From NCBI GenBank assembly GCA_903893625.1, contig CAITND010000095.1, positions 1 through 64,000 of the forward strand: 64,000 nt of DNA, given 5' to 3'. Both the position numbers and the translations under genes were made by a program. The stretch comes from an uncultured Oscillatoriales cyanobacterium. GTDB lineage: Bacteria > Cyanobacteriota > Cyanobacteriia > Cyanobacteriales > Microcoleaceae. Numbering within the stretch: the first letter of the stretch is position 1; each line of letters opens with the position of its first letter. A model generated the notes under the pieces. It ran no database searches, was not told where the DNA came from, and saw nothing but the letters and a program-made list of their open reading frames with translations. Of the stretch, positions 28,724 through 37,877 are shown piece after piece.

Positions 28724-29561
28724 TATTACCTAGCGGTTTTTTTAATAAATTAATACACAAACGAAATACTGCGTTAATAGCATCTTCTACAGTAGCCAGA
28801 GGCCCTAGAGCGCTTTCAGGGTAGATTTTGGAGTATAAAATTTTCACCATCCATTGAGGAATATCAGTCTGTTGTAAATTGTTTTCAGTCTGACTTTGAG
28901 ATGATTGAGATACTATGTTTAGTAGTTGGCTAATAGGTGTTTGATCGAAGTGATCAATAAAGCTTGGCTCAATATTTATGTAATGCCCTGAAGTCATAGC
29001 AAATGCAGTTTCAATTAACTTTACTGAGGATTCCGTACATAGATAGCTCCTTAATTGATTTAATAAGTCTTGATCTAATCGTTCAACATAGAATCTTATA
29101 GTTACATGAGTTACATTCCCTGAAGATTCTTGAATTTTGTTGTTAAGAGTCTTAGTTACATTTTTGAATATAACGTTAATAGCATCTTCTACAGTCACAA
29201 AATTTTGATGATTCGTAGAGTAGATTTCGGTGCTGCCTACAATTAGCACTATCCATCGAGGAACATCAACTTTTTGTAATTTTTTTTCAGTTTCACCTTG
29301 AGATCTCTGAGATATGATCTTTTGGAGTTTTTGAGCAGGCTTATATTTGATTTGGTCAATAATGGCTTGATCAATATCGATGTAATACCCACAAGTTAAA
29401 GCAAATGCAGCTTCAATTAACTTTTCTGATGCTTTCGTGCATAAATAGATACCTAATTGGTTTAATAAGTCTTGATCTAACTGTTGAGTAGAGAATTGGA
29501 TAGTTATATTCTCTAAGTGATTTTGTACTTCTTTATTTAGAGTTTCAGTTAGCTTTGACAT
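28692..29561 (-). CDS. Unknown protein made of two tandem homologous ~130-residue units
   Basis: 289 residues from ATG 29561 (MSKLTETLNK), 7 bp after the ParA-like stop; the frame extends to 29621 but into that gene. Two units: the first has LDQDLLNQLGIYLCTKASEK, then AAFALTCGYYIDID and VTVEDAINVIF; the second repeats LDQDLLNQLRSYLCTESSVK, TAFAMTSGHYINIE and ATVEDAINAVF. Similarity between units is obvious by eye. No family recognised. Sandwiched between ATPase and nuclease, it may be an adaptor or sensor in the complex (inference). Confidence 0.6.
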   Translation of the reverse strand: MSKLTETLNKEVQNHLENITIQFSTQQLDQDLLNQLGIYLCTKASEKLIEAAFALTCGYYIDIDQAIIDQIKYKPAQKLQKIISQRSQGETEKKLQKVDVPRWIVLIVGSTEIYSTNHQNFVTVEDAINVIFKNVTKTLNNKIQESSGNVTHVTIRFYVERLDQDLLNQLRSYLCTESSVKLIETAFAMTSGHYINIEPSFIDHFDQTPISQLLNIVSQSSQSQTENNLQQTDIPQWMVKILYSKIYPESALGPLATVEDAINAVFRLCINLLKKPLGNNDGKTTKKAS

Positions 29562-29568
29562 GATTTTT

Positions 29569-30189
29569 TTAAATCCCAAGTTCAGAGAGAACAGAACGCA
29601 AAGTTTTTGAGAAAACTTCATCCGATGTAAAATCGAACGGAGATAAATTTACAAATGGCAACCATTGATTTGACAAAAATTCATCAATAAAAGCAGCCTC
29701 AACTTGGTTATATACATGATGGTAAAGTTGTTCATAATTATCATTATGATGGCGATTATTTACTACAATTCTTGCTCTTGGAACCAAGTCAGCTACAAGA
29801 CCAAAATTTAAAAGGGATGCAGTTTCCTCTACTATATCTTCTACCCCAACCTGATCATCAGGTACAATTGGAATGATCAATCGCCAACCTGGTTGTGTTA
29901 CAACAGTAGCAGGAACTTTGTAGTAGTCATCAGTATCAGCAACTAGAAAATCATAATCTGATGCTCCTGGGAAAGAATCGGGTAAAGGCTCTGTTTCTCG
30001 AATATCGATTCTATTGGTACTGTTATTGAAGTAACTGGTAGATTCCAAAAACTTTGCCATACGGCTTCTCCCGGCAAGATCTAAAGCCCAAACACGTTTG
30101 TTTTGCTGGGCAAGCAGTAGAGCAATATTCGTTGCTACTGTCGTTTTTCCTACTCCACCCTTAGTTGCATTGACGACTATCTTGATCAC
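29569..30189 (-). CDS. ParA/MinD-type deviant Walker P-loop ATPase
   Basis: 206 residues from GTG 30189, with AGAGGA about 12 nt upstream. Seen: deviant Walker A KGGVGKTT (10-17), Walker A' WALDLAG (34-40), Walker B FLVADTDD (81-88), and ARIVVNNRHH in place of the usual switch. Short for ParA and lacking an N-terminal helix-turn-helix, so more like a small ParA/Soj than a plasmid regulator. No ParB gene is adjacent; instead the operon continues with the duplicated protein and an Mrr-like nuclease. An operator-like inverted repeat lies 24-41 bp upstream. Confidence 0.75.
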   Translation of the reverse strand: MIKIVVNATKGGVGKTTVATNIALLLAQQNKRVWALDLAGRSRMAKFLESTSYFNNSTNRIDIRETEPLPDSFPGASDYDFLVADTDDYYKVPATVVTQPGWRLIIPIVPDDQVGVEDIVEETASLLNFGLVADLVPRARIVVNNRHHNDNYEQLYHHVYNQVEAAFIDEFLSNQWLPFVNLSPFDFTSDEVFSKTLRSVLSELGI

Positions 30190-30212
30190 TGTACTGTATT
30201 CCTCTGGTAATG

Positions 30213-30230
30213 TAATCCATTTCTGGATTA
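30213..30230 (-). promoter_or_regulatory. Operator-like perfect inverted repeat upstream of the ParA-like operon
   Basis: TAATCCATTTCTGGATTA: 7-bp perfect arms around TTTC, ending 23 bp before the GTG start of the ATPase. Position and symmetry suit binding by a dimeric regulator, perhaps autoregulation by an operon product. No clear -10/-35 pair could be assigned. Confidence 0.45.
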
Positions 30231-30421
30231 GGCTAGTAATAAACGTACCTTAAGTTTGTAAATTTGTAAACAAGAAATATTATAGCTCAATTAACCGAAT
30301 AATTGATTAATTTCAAGACTAAATCCTAATAAAACAATTTGTGTACTTACAATATCGCCAGATTTAAACGCCAAGGTCTGATTTTCAGTAATAATTAAAA
30401 CGCGATGATTTTCAGGAAAAA

Positions 30422-31285
30422 CTACAATTGTTGTAATTCTTCTCGAATGGATAGGGGTTGATAGCCTAAATTAAACGCTTTAGAACTATCTAAAGAAACA
30501 TCAGGAGGACGGGGTGCAGACATTTTAATATCCCCTTGAGAACAGGGTTTAATTAAATGGGAAGGAAGCTCTAAAACCTCTGCCATGAGTTTGCCAAATT
30601 CATAACGAGAGAGACGTTCTTTTCCGCCTAAATGGAGAATTCCTTGAGTTGTTTCTAACGCTAATAATAATCCCTTGGCTGCGGTACTTCCACTCACAGG
30701 AGTTCTAAATTCATCTACAAATAGATTTAACTCTTTTCCCTGTTTCAGCGTTTGAATAAAAGATTGTATAAAACTGGTCGCATGGTCAGGAACATTACCA
30801 AACATTAAGGGTATTCTACAAATTGCTATTCTGGGATAGCGTGCTAATATTCCCTGTTCAGCTAATACTTTCTGTTCTCCATAATAACTAACTGGACATA
30901 CAGGATCGGTTTCCTGATAAGGGGCATTTAATCCATTAAATACTAAGTCCGTTGAAGTGAAAACACAAGGAATATTCAACTCAGCACAGAGATCAGCAAT
31001 TTCTAGCGAAACCCTGACATTAATTTGATAAGATAGTTCAGGATACTGTTGACAAAAGTTCGGTTGAGATTGAGCCGCAGCATGAATAACTGCATCCGGT
31101 TGAATCTGTTGAAACAGATTTTTTAGAGATTGAAAATCCGTCAAATCTGCTTTAATAATATTAATATTAGGAAGATCAATAATTTTAGAATGGGTAATCC
31201 CATAGACCTGCCATTGAGTTTGAGCAATATGGCAAAGATGCCATCCTAAAAAACCACTTGCTCCTGTAATTAATAGCTTATTCAT
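30422..31285 (-). CDS. RmlD-like NAD(P)-dependent sugar-nucleotide reductase/epimerase (extended SDR)
   Basis: 287 residues. Rossmann motif GASGFLG (8-14), STDLVFNG (111-118, Ser of the triad) and YYGEQK with the catalytic pair Y135/K139. Overall resemblance to dTDP-4-dehydrorhamnose reductase, but it is not within a rml cluster, so the substrate is unassigned. Likely acts in cell-surface polysaccharide sugar synthesis. Cytosolic. Divergent from the FHA gene 233 bp away. Confidence 0.8.
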   Translation of the reverse strand: MNKLLITGASGFLGWHLCHIAQTQWQVYGITHSKIIDLPNINIIKADLTDFQSLKNLFQQIQPDAVIHAAAQSQPNFCQQYPELSYQINVRVSLEIADLCAELNIPCVFTSTDLVFNGLNAPYQETDPVCPVSYYGEQKVLAEQGILARYPRIAICRIPLMFGNVPDHATSFIQSFIQTLKQGKELNLFVDEFRTPVSGSTAAKGLLLALETTQGILHLGGKERLSRYEFGKLMAEVLELPSHLIKPCSQGDIKMSAPRPPDVSLDSSKAFNLGYQPLSIREELQQL

Positions 31286-31518
31286 GATTTATAAAAATTA
31301 TAAGTAAATAGATTAATAGGATAGACTGTTGACACTGATGATTTTTTCCCAATTCAGATGGATCAGTCTCAAACCCTAACTCTAAATTATTGTACATTAT
31401 TTTTTATGAACAAAATCCGTTAACTCTGAAAATTAGGATAAAATTGAAAGTTAAGGATAACCTGAAATAGAATTCAGTTGACTGAAAGAAAAATCGTCCT
31501 GTTTAATTATTAATTCTC

Positions 31519-32055
31519 ATGAATGAACTGACGCTAAAGTGGACAGAAGCAGGTCAGTCCCGCACCCAAACCCTGAATGATCAACACCCCACAAAACATC
31601 CGGGAACTATTCGCATCGGACGAGATCCAACACGCTGCGATCTTGTCTTATCCCATCCCACAGTATCGGGGTTACATATTGAAATTTTTTTTAATCAAAC
31701 TAACCATAATTTCTATCTCAGAAATTTACGAGAAACGAACCCTCCGGTTATTAATCATCAAAAGCTAATCACAGGTGAACTTCCTTTAAATGTTGGTAGT
31801 CATCTGCAATTAGGACAGCAACAACTGGAAGTCGTCGCAGTTTCTTTAGCACCATTCTTAATTCCGCTAACACTATTATTTTTACCCGATGAACCCTTAC
31901 AAAAAGTCACTGTTAATCCAAATCCTGTACAATATGGTTTACAGTGTCCTAAATGCGATCGCGTTTCCTCTTATCAACAGTTAAATTCAGGGTGTCCTTG
32001 GTGTGGAACGTCGTTAGCAGCAGCAATTAGTGTGGTTTTATCCACCGAACATTAA
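31519..32055 (+). CDS. FHA-domain protein with C-terminal zinc ribbon
   Basis: 178 residues. N-terminal FHA domain (about 25-105: IRIGRDPTRCDLVLSHPTVSGLHIEI, with Arg of GRD, Ser of SGLH and Asn near FYLRNL), a hydrophobic stretch (about 110-125) and a four-Cys ribbon CPKCDRVSSYQ...CPWCGTS. FHA domains read phosphothreonine, so it probably couples to Ser/Thr kinase signalling. The hydrophobic piece is too short to be a sure membrane anchor. Next gene (33 bp on) encodes another FHA protein, so the two are likely an operon. Confidence 0.8.
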   Translation: MNELTLKWTEAGQSRTQTLNDQHPTKHPGTIRIGRDPTRCDLVLSHPTVSGLHIEIFFNQTNHNFYLRNLRETNPPVINHQKLITGELPLNVGSHLQLGQQQLEVVAVSLAPFLIPLTLLFLPDEPLQKVTVNPNPVQYGLQCPKCDRVSSYQQLNSGCPWCGTSLAAAISVVLSTEH

Positions 32056-32088
32056 ACTATAATCCTCGGAATAAAGACTAAAAAACGG

Positions 32089-34077
32089 ATGCAAATTCGA
32101 CTGAGTTGGCAACACTTAGAAACAGGAGAATGGCGAACCCCTGTTCTAAATCCTCCCATTGCATTAGGACGGGTTTTTGAACGAATGCCTTCTACGGTTA
32201 ATGGAGAACGGGTTTCTCGAATTGTTTTAAATGGAGAAAGAGTTTCCCGTTTTCATGGGTTAATTACCTGGGAACAAGGGAATTTAATGGTGACAGATAC
32301 CGGAAGCCGAAATGGAATTCTAATTAATGGAATTTCTCAAACCCGTTGTTCTCTTCATGATGGGGATACTTTACAAATTGCTAACTATAATATTACAATT
32401 TCTTTGGTTTCCCATGCCTTTACCCTTCCGGCTCAACAATTATCCCAAATTTCCTTTAATCCAAAAACAGATTTACCCGATCCCTCTATTTCTGCGGCAA
32501 CAATTTCCTCACCCACTGAGGAGCGTTTTCCCCCTGCATCATTTTTGCATCCGTTTCAGGTTTCTCTGCAACAATTACAAGCAACAGGATTACCCATTCA
32601 TGAAATAGAATATCTCACTATTGGCGCAGGATTAGGAAGTTTTATTTGGGCTGATTTATTAAGAATTTCTGGTATTAAATCTAATCAAATTATAGCATTA
32701 GGGATGGAAAGTAAACCCTATAATCGTTATCAACAGTTGTGTTTAAATTCCCAAATTCCTGCCCATGAGCGATTACGTTCTAACTCCGATTCTTGTCCCG
32801 ATAATATTTGGGGATGGCCGAGTTATGCTTTAAGAGAAGCTTATACAGAATTCCGAAAAGGACGATTTTTAAACGCTTTAAATTTACTGTGGCAAGTGTT
32901 TGCAGAACCCACCTTTGCTGAAACCTATACTCCCCGTTCTGGAAATGTTTTTGCTGCAATTGATCGAGAAGCCAATCGGATTCATTGGTCAAAAATCTAT
33001 CGCTATGGACGAGTTAAAAGTATTAGAAAAACAGTCGATGGACGTTATGCGATCGCCTATTCTCGTTCAACAGAAAATCGTCGAGATCATGCTTTTATTA
33101 TCGCCCGATATGTTCATTTAGCGACAGGCTATCCCGCCATTCAATTTCTCTCCGATTTACAGACTTATCGAGAAAAAACACAAGATTTTAAATCCGTTGT
33201 CAACGCCTATGAACATCATCAACATATTTATGAACAGCTAGAACAATCAGGAGGAACGGTAATTATCCGAGGTCGGGGAATAGTAGCTTCTCGAATTTTA
33301 CAGCGACTTTATGAAGCTAGACAGAGAAATTCTAATCTGCAAATTTTACATTTAATGCGATCGCCCAAAGCTCAAGGAAATCAATTTGAACAAGCACAAA
33401 GAACCGTTGAAAATCATTTTGAATTTCAACCTTTTAACTGGCCTAAATCCTGTTGGGGAGGTGACTTACGCCAACAATTAGAAGCTGCCAATGATCCAGA
33501 TCGTTTAAAACTTTTAGAACAGTGGGGAGGCACCACTACAGCTAACCGTAAAGATTGGCGAGATATTATGAATCAAGGACTAAGCCAAGGATGGTATCGG
33601 ATTACTTTTGGAACCGTTGAACAAGTTGAACGGACTCCTCAAGGTCGCACATTAACAACCATTCGAGAACATGGATTAAATGCCCATCTTCAATTAGAAG
33701 CAGATTTTATTATTGATGCAACGGGTTTAGATGCAAAAGTGAATACAAATCCCTTATTAAAAGATTTAGTTATTCATTACAATTTGCCTTTAAATGCGTT
33801 GGGAAGGTTGAGTGTGGCGAATGATTTTGAACTGGTGGAAATGCGGAGTCTCAATGGTGCTGGAATTTCGTTTCCGGGGGGTCGAATGTATGCCGCAGGT
33901 GCAATAACTCTCGGCGGGCCTTATGCAGCAGTAGATAGTTTTTTGGGATTACAATATGCCGCCTTAATTTCTGTGGAAAGTATGGCGACTATCTCAGCAC
34001 CAGGGCTACACAAATTGAAGGGATGGCGATCACTGTTGCAATGGTTCAAATGGGCCACGAATCAACCCCCTGACTAA
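32089..34077 (+). CDS. FHA domain fused to a flavin-dependent (FAD/NAD(P)-binding) oxidoreductase
   Basis: 662 residues. FHA at about 20-105 (ALGRVFERM, RVSRFHGLITWEQGN, TGSRNGILINGI), a Pro-rich linker, then a flavoprotein from about 175 opening IEYLTIGAGLGSF (first dinucleotide site, GAGLGSF 179-185). A second nucleotide loop appears as GGTVIIRGRGIVASRIL (about 385-401) and a late IIDATGLD (about 545-552), the layout of N-hydroxylating or Baeyer-Villiger-type monooxygenases. Joining a phosphopeptide reader to such an enzyme is unusual. Substrate unknown; phosphorylation-dependent docking is my inference. Confidence 0.7.
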   Translation: MQIRLSWQHLETGEWRTPVLNPPIALGRVFERMPSTVNGERVSRIVLNGERVSRFHGLITWEQGNLMVTDTGSRNGILINGISQTRCSLHDGDTLQIANYNITISLVSHAFTLPAQQLSQISFNPKTDLPDPSISAATISSPTEERFPPASFLHPFQVSLQQLQATGLPIHEIEYLTIGAGLGSFIWADLLRISGIKSNQIIALGMESKPYNRYQQLCLNSQIPAHERLRSNSDSCPDNIWGWPSYALREAYTEFRKGRFLNALNLLWQVFAEPTFAETYTPRSGNVFAAIDREANRIHWSKIYRYGRVKSIRKTVDGRYAIAYSRSTENRRDHAFIIARYVHLATGYPAIQFLSDLQTYREKTQDFKSVVNAYEHHQHIYEQLEQSGGTVIIRGRGIVASRILQRLYEARQRNSNLQILHLMRSPKAQGNQFEQAQRTVENHFEFQPFNWPKSCWGGDLRQQLEAANDPDRLKLLEQWGGTTTANRKDWRDIMNQGLSQGWYRITFGTVEQVERTPQGRTLTTIREHGLNAHLQLEADFIIDATGLDAKVNTNPLLKDLVIHYNLPLNALGRLSVANDFELVEMRSLNGAGISFPGGRMYAAGAITLGGPYAAVDSFLGLQYAALISVESMATISAPGLHKLKGWRSLLQWFKWATNQPPD

Positions 34078-34088
34078 ACAAAAAAACA

Positions 34089-34108
34089 CGCCCAACTAAT
34101 GATGGGCG
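34089..34108. terminator. Possible terminator hairpin
   Basis: CGCCCA and TGGGCG arms around 8 nt, preceded by an A-run. On the minus strand the hairpin is followed by T7, but no minus-strand gene feeds it; on the plus strand a U-tract is lacking. Function uncertain. Confidence 0.4.
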
Positions 34109-34261
34109 CTTGCCAAATTTCTTTCTAACAACAAATACAACAACCCAGTTTTTGTAATAGGATAGCTTGTATTGATTGACTAATAAAGCTTAAGCGCGAT
34201 CACCCTCCCGGAGAGTGACAGAAGAGGGATAGAATTAAATGGAAAATGATTGCGACCCAAT

Positions 34262-35185
34262 ATGTTTCCGAGTTTTCTACCCCCGTCTGTGCAACAGTTA
34301 ACTGAAGCCACTTCGATCGCCTTAGCTCAAAATCTCAAATATGAGGCAATTTCTACCCCTTTACGAGAGCAACCCATTCAAACCGCTTATATTTGTCAGG
34401 GGAAGGGAGGCACTCCTATTGTATTAATTCATGGATTTGATAGTTCTATTTTTGAATATCGGCGATTATTGCCTTTGTTAGCCACAGAACAGGAAACTTG
34501 GGGATTAGATATTTTAGGTTTTGGATTCACAGAACGCGGTGCAGAATTTCAGTTTAAGCGCTCGGAAATTGCCACCCATTTATATTCATTTTGGCAAACC
34601 TTAATTAATCAACCTGTTATTTTAGTGGGGGCATCAATGGGGGGTGCAGTCGCTTTAGATTTTGCCTTATTGTATCCCGAAGCCGTAAAATCCATCGTAT
34701 TATTAGATAGTGCTGGCATGAAACCAGGGCCAGTAATGGGTAAATTTTTATTACCGCCCTTTGATTATTTAGCCACAGAATTTTTAAGGAATCCTAAAGT
34801 CCGTCAAGCGATTAGTGAAAGTGCTTATTTTGATAAAACCTTTGCGTCTTTAGATGCTCAACTTTGTGCGGCTTTACATTTAGAAACGATCGGTTGGAAT
34901 CAAGCGTTAATTCGGTTTAGTAAAACGGGAGGATATGGAAAATTTGGCAATGAGTTAAACAATATTCAACAACCTACCTTGATTTTATGGGGAGACAATG
35001 ATAAAATATTAGGAACCGCAGATGCCTATAAATTTGAAAAAGCCATTCCCCATTCTCAATTAATTTGGATTAAAAATTCGGGTCATGTTCCCCATTTAGA
35101 ACAACCCCAAATTACAGCACAGCATATTTTAAATTTTGTCAAAAATTCAACCCTTTTTAATGACTTGTTTCCTTTAACTCATTAA
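34262..35185 (+). CDS. Alpha/beta-hydrolase
   Basis: 307 residues from ATG 34262 (MFPSFLPPSV), preferred to TTG 34250. Seen: oxyanion loop IVLIHGFDSS, nucleophile elbow GASMGG (Ser about residue 125), acid loop LWGDNDKILG and the catalytic His in NSGHVPHLEQP near residue 290. Same build as many cyanobacterial hydrolases and haloperoxidase-like esterases. No signal peptide. Substrate not predictable. The DUF29 gene follows 26 bp later. Confidence 0.8.
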   Translation: MFPSFLPPSVQQLTEATSIALAQNLKYEAISTPLREQPIQTAYICQGKGGTPIVLIHGFDSSIFEYRRLLPLLATEQETWGLDILGFGFTERGAEFQFKRSEIATHLYSFWQTLINQPVILVGASMGGAVALDFALLYPEAVKSIVLLDSAGMKPGPVMGKFLLPPFDYLATEFLRNPKVRQAISESAYFDKTFASLDAQLCAALHLETIGWNQALIRFSKTGGYGKFGNELNNIQQPTLILWGDNDKILGTADAYKFEKAIPHSQLIWIKNSGHVPHLEQPQITAQHILNFVKNSTLFNDLFPLTH

Positions 35186-35211
35186 CCTTGTCTTGAATTA
35201 CAGGAGAATTC

Positions 35212-35640
35212 ATGAACTCAACCACCCATGAAAAAGACTTTTATGCTTGGACACAGGAACAATCACAGCTATTAAAAACAGGACAACTTCATCAAATCGA
35301 TTGGCAAAATATTGCTGAAGAAATAGAAGATATGGGACGCTCTGAAAAAAGGCAATTAGAAAGCCGATTAGAACTTTTAATTATGCACCTCTTAAAATGG
35401 CAATTTCAGCCTAACTTACGCTCTCGGAGTTGGCAATTAACGATTAAAGAGCAGCGCCTCCGTTTAGAAAAACTGCTGCAAAAAAACCCTAGTCTTCAAC
35501 CTAATTTGACTGAAGCGATAGAAGATGTTTATCCTTTGGCGACTCTGAGCGCGGAAAGAGAAACTGGGTTATCTTTATTTCCTGAAACTTGTCCCTATAC
35601 CTTAACGGATATTTTATCCCCCGAATTTTTACCGGAATAA
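35212..35640 (+). CDS. DUF29 family protein
   Basis: 142 residues with a clear ribosome binding site (AGGAG, about 9 nt upstream). Contains KDFYAWTQEQSQLLKTGQ, then NIAEEIEDMGRSEKRQLESR and SLFPETCPYTLTDIL, the same order of motifs as the protein at 11379-11834. Function of the family unknown. Confidence 0.85.
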   Translation: MNSTTHEKDFYAWTQEQSQLLKTGQLHQIDWQNIAEEIEDMGRSEKRQLESRLELLIMHLLKWQFQPNLRSRSWQLTIKEQRLRLEKLLQKNPSLQPNLTEAIEDVYPLATLSAERETGLSLFPETCPYTLTDILSPEFLPE

Positions 35641-35954
35641 TAGAAGCACAATCTGTTTAGCTATAACCCTTATCCAATCTTTGATTATAAAACTTAACAG
35701 CTTTTATTGATTTAACTATTTAATAGTATAACAGTCTCTCTTCTGCTTCACAACACAGTAACTGTTATTTTTGAACAGGGTGCTCCTGTTATTCAATCAT
35801 GCGATCGCTCTAATTTATTGCTATAATACCATCTAAAGGTTAACTGGGATAATAATGACAAAGTAAAAACCAAAGCTGATTTTGGTTCTTTCCTTGTTAA
35901 TTTTGTCTTTATACTATAATTAACTGACCTTTATTCCTGCAAAGTTTATAAAAA
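35641..35954. other. Intergenic region upstream of the DpdA-like operon with possible promoter
   Basis: AT-rich, with a HIP1 site at about 35811. A TATAAT (35915-35920) with TTGTTA 15 bp before it is a candidate sigma-70 promoter for the downstream operon; the spacing is short, so support is weak. An imperfect hairpin AACCAAA/TTTGGTT lies near 35868-35887. No gene recognised. Confidence 0.35.
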
Positions 35955-37814
35955 ATGTTTTCAGCCCAACGTTTCAAATATGGTCGCCTTGGTCAACTAG
36001 AGCTTGATCAAAGCCAATCCATTTCAATGCCTCGCCTTTTTCCAGTTGTTTCCTTAGTAACGGGTACAACAGCAAAAGGTGGGGGTCTCTGGAAATATAT
36101 TTTACAAGCTGATTGTGAGAATAGTTTATTACGTCGTAATTTACCCGTTTTATCTCAAGTTCTTCACTTTTTAGATTTTATTCGAGATAGACCCAATCAA
36201 TTAAATAAATGGCGAAATCAAGGAATTATTAAACGTTATCATCAGGATTTATCCCCTGGATTTGAGTATACAGCCCCTCTATTTTTGGATTCTGGAGGGT
36301 TTAAATTACTCTGGAATCAAAGTATAGACTTATCAGCTTATGGTCTTTCTATTGAAAATGGACAAGGCCCTAAGTCCATCTTACAATTACAAAAAGATTT
36401 TGGAGGACAGATTATTGCTACATTAGATTATCCTTTACCTCCTAATTTATCATTAATCGAAGCGGTCGAACGGATGACAAAAAGTATTGATAATGCTGTT
36501 GAAACCGCTTTAATACTTCAAAATGATTCAGATTATAATCCTTTTCTTTATGTAGCTGCTCATGGTCAAGATAGAACTAGCATGGCAAACTATATTAAAA
36601 GCGTGTTTGATAAATTTAATCGAGAAGAATTAATAAATTATCCTTTTGGATTTGCCGTTGGTTCATTAGTTCCACTGAGAGGAGCGCATAAATATAGCGC
36701 AATTATTAATCTAATTTTAGGTTTACAGGAAAATATTCCTGAAGAAAAAATTGATAAAATCCCTATCCATGTTTTTGGAATAACAGGTAGCCTGGTTCCT
36801 ATTTTAGCTTATCTAGGAGTAGATAGTTTTGACTCTAGTAGTTATATTCAAGAAGCCAGAGGTTTAGGTTATATTGAACCTAAAACTGGACGTTCTCGCC
36901 CAATTTTAGGAATGGAAGAAATAACTTGTGATTGTTGTATTTGTCAAAATGCTAATTTAAAATATATACAAGATGCTTTAACCTCAGACATTCGGGGTCT
37001 TCCTGCTCATCATGGTCATTATAAAAGCAAATACTATGCTGATATTGCTTTACATAATTTAGAAATGGATTTTAGAATCTTGAAAAAAACTCAAGAATCT
37101 ATAAAATCTGATGAACTTCAGGAATATGTTATTGAACATACAGAAAAATTTACTAATTTACGTCCAGCTTTATCCTATTTAGCAACGCAAGATAGTAGTT
37201 TACAGCAGAGATTATCCCGCTTAGTAATCTCAATGGCTCCTCCTATTCAATCTCCAAAAAATCAGCTTGAAGGTTTCGTTTCCCTTCAGTACACTCCTGA
37301 TCATTTTAATATTTTGACCAATGGTTATAACCCTTCAGGACATAAACAGATATTACTAATTATCCCTTGTTCTGAAAATAAACCTTATTCTATATCCCAT
37401 TCTCACCGCCTAATTAAACAACGCTTAGACGAAACTTTTGGTGAAAAAACAAAATTGATTCATAAAGTTACCCTGTCGGGGCTTTATGGCCCTGTTCCCG
37501 AAGAATATGAACTTGAGTCTGCCATCTTGGGGTATGATTTTCGCTTAGATCGATTTAATAATGCTCAAATTAGTTTGCTAACAGAACGTCTGACCTTATA
37601 TTTAGAACGTTATAGCAATCACTATATTGCTTGCATTGGATACGCGACCAGTATGGCCTATCGCACTGTTTTGGAAAAGGTTGCCAAGAAAAATGCTAAT
37701 TTCCAGGTTCTACCCGTCAAACCGAAAGCTCGCAAAATGACAGAGTTTTATCGCCCTGAGAATGTAGCCGAGTTACTTCAACAGCTTGACTTGGTTCTTC
37801 GTGAAAGACTATAA
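35955..37814 (+). CDS. TGT-superfamily (DpdA-like) transglycosylase fused to ArcS-like domain
   Basis: 619 residues. The first 380 look like the queuine/archaeosine tRNA-guanine transglycosylase barrel: LDSGGF (111-116, general acid/base Asp), ATLDYP, VGSLVPLRGAH (phosphate loop), GVDSFDSSSY with the probable nucleophile D293, zinc site CDCCIC (325-330, CxCxxC) and HNLEMD (H367). The C-terminal part carries IIPCSENKPYSISHSH (about 466-481), the hallmark of the ArcS/DUF5591 core. DpdA proteins insert 7-deazaguanine into DNA; the following DUF262 and HEPN genes favour a DNA role over tRNA. Substrate is an inference. Confidence 0.65.
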   Translation: MFSAQRFKYGRLGQLELDQSQSISMPRLFPVVSLVTGTTAKGGGLWKYILQADCENSLLRRNLPVLSQVLHFLDFIRDRPNQLNKWRNQGIIKRYHQDLSPGFEYTAPLFLDSGGFKLLWNQSIDLSAYGLSIENGQGPKSILQLQKDFGGQIIATLDYPLPPNLSLIEAVERMTKSIDNAVETALILQNDSDYNPFLYVAAHGQDRTSMANYIKSVFDKFNREELINYPFGFAVGSLVPLRGAHKYSAIINLILGLQENIPEEKIDKIPIHVFGITGSLVPILAYLGVDSFDSSSYIQEARGLGYIEPKTGRSRPILGMEEITCDCCICQNANLKYIQDALTSDIRGLPAHHGHYKSKYYADIALHNLEMDFRILKKTQESIKSDELQEYVIEHTEKFTNLRPALSYLATQDSSLQQRLSRLVISMAPPIQSPKNQLEGFVSLQYTPDHFNILTNGYNPSGHKQILLIIPCSENKPYSISHSHRLIKQRLDETFGEKTKLIHKVTLSGLYGPVPEEYELESAILGYDFRLDRFNNAQISLLTERLTLYLERYSNHYIACIGYATSMAYRTVLEKVAKKNANFQVLPVKPKARKMTEFYRPENVAELLQQLDLVLRERL

Positions 37815-37877
37815 TAAGCTAGAATTAAATTTAATCATAGCTTTCAAAATTAATAAAAATGAAAGGAGAAATAAAAA

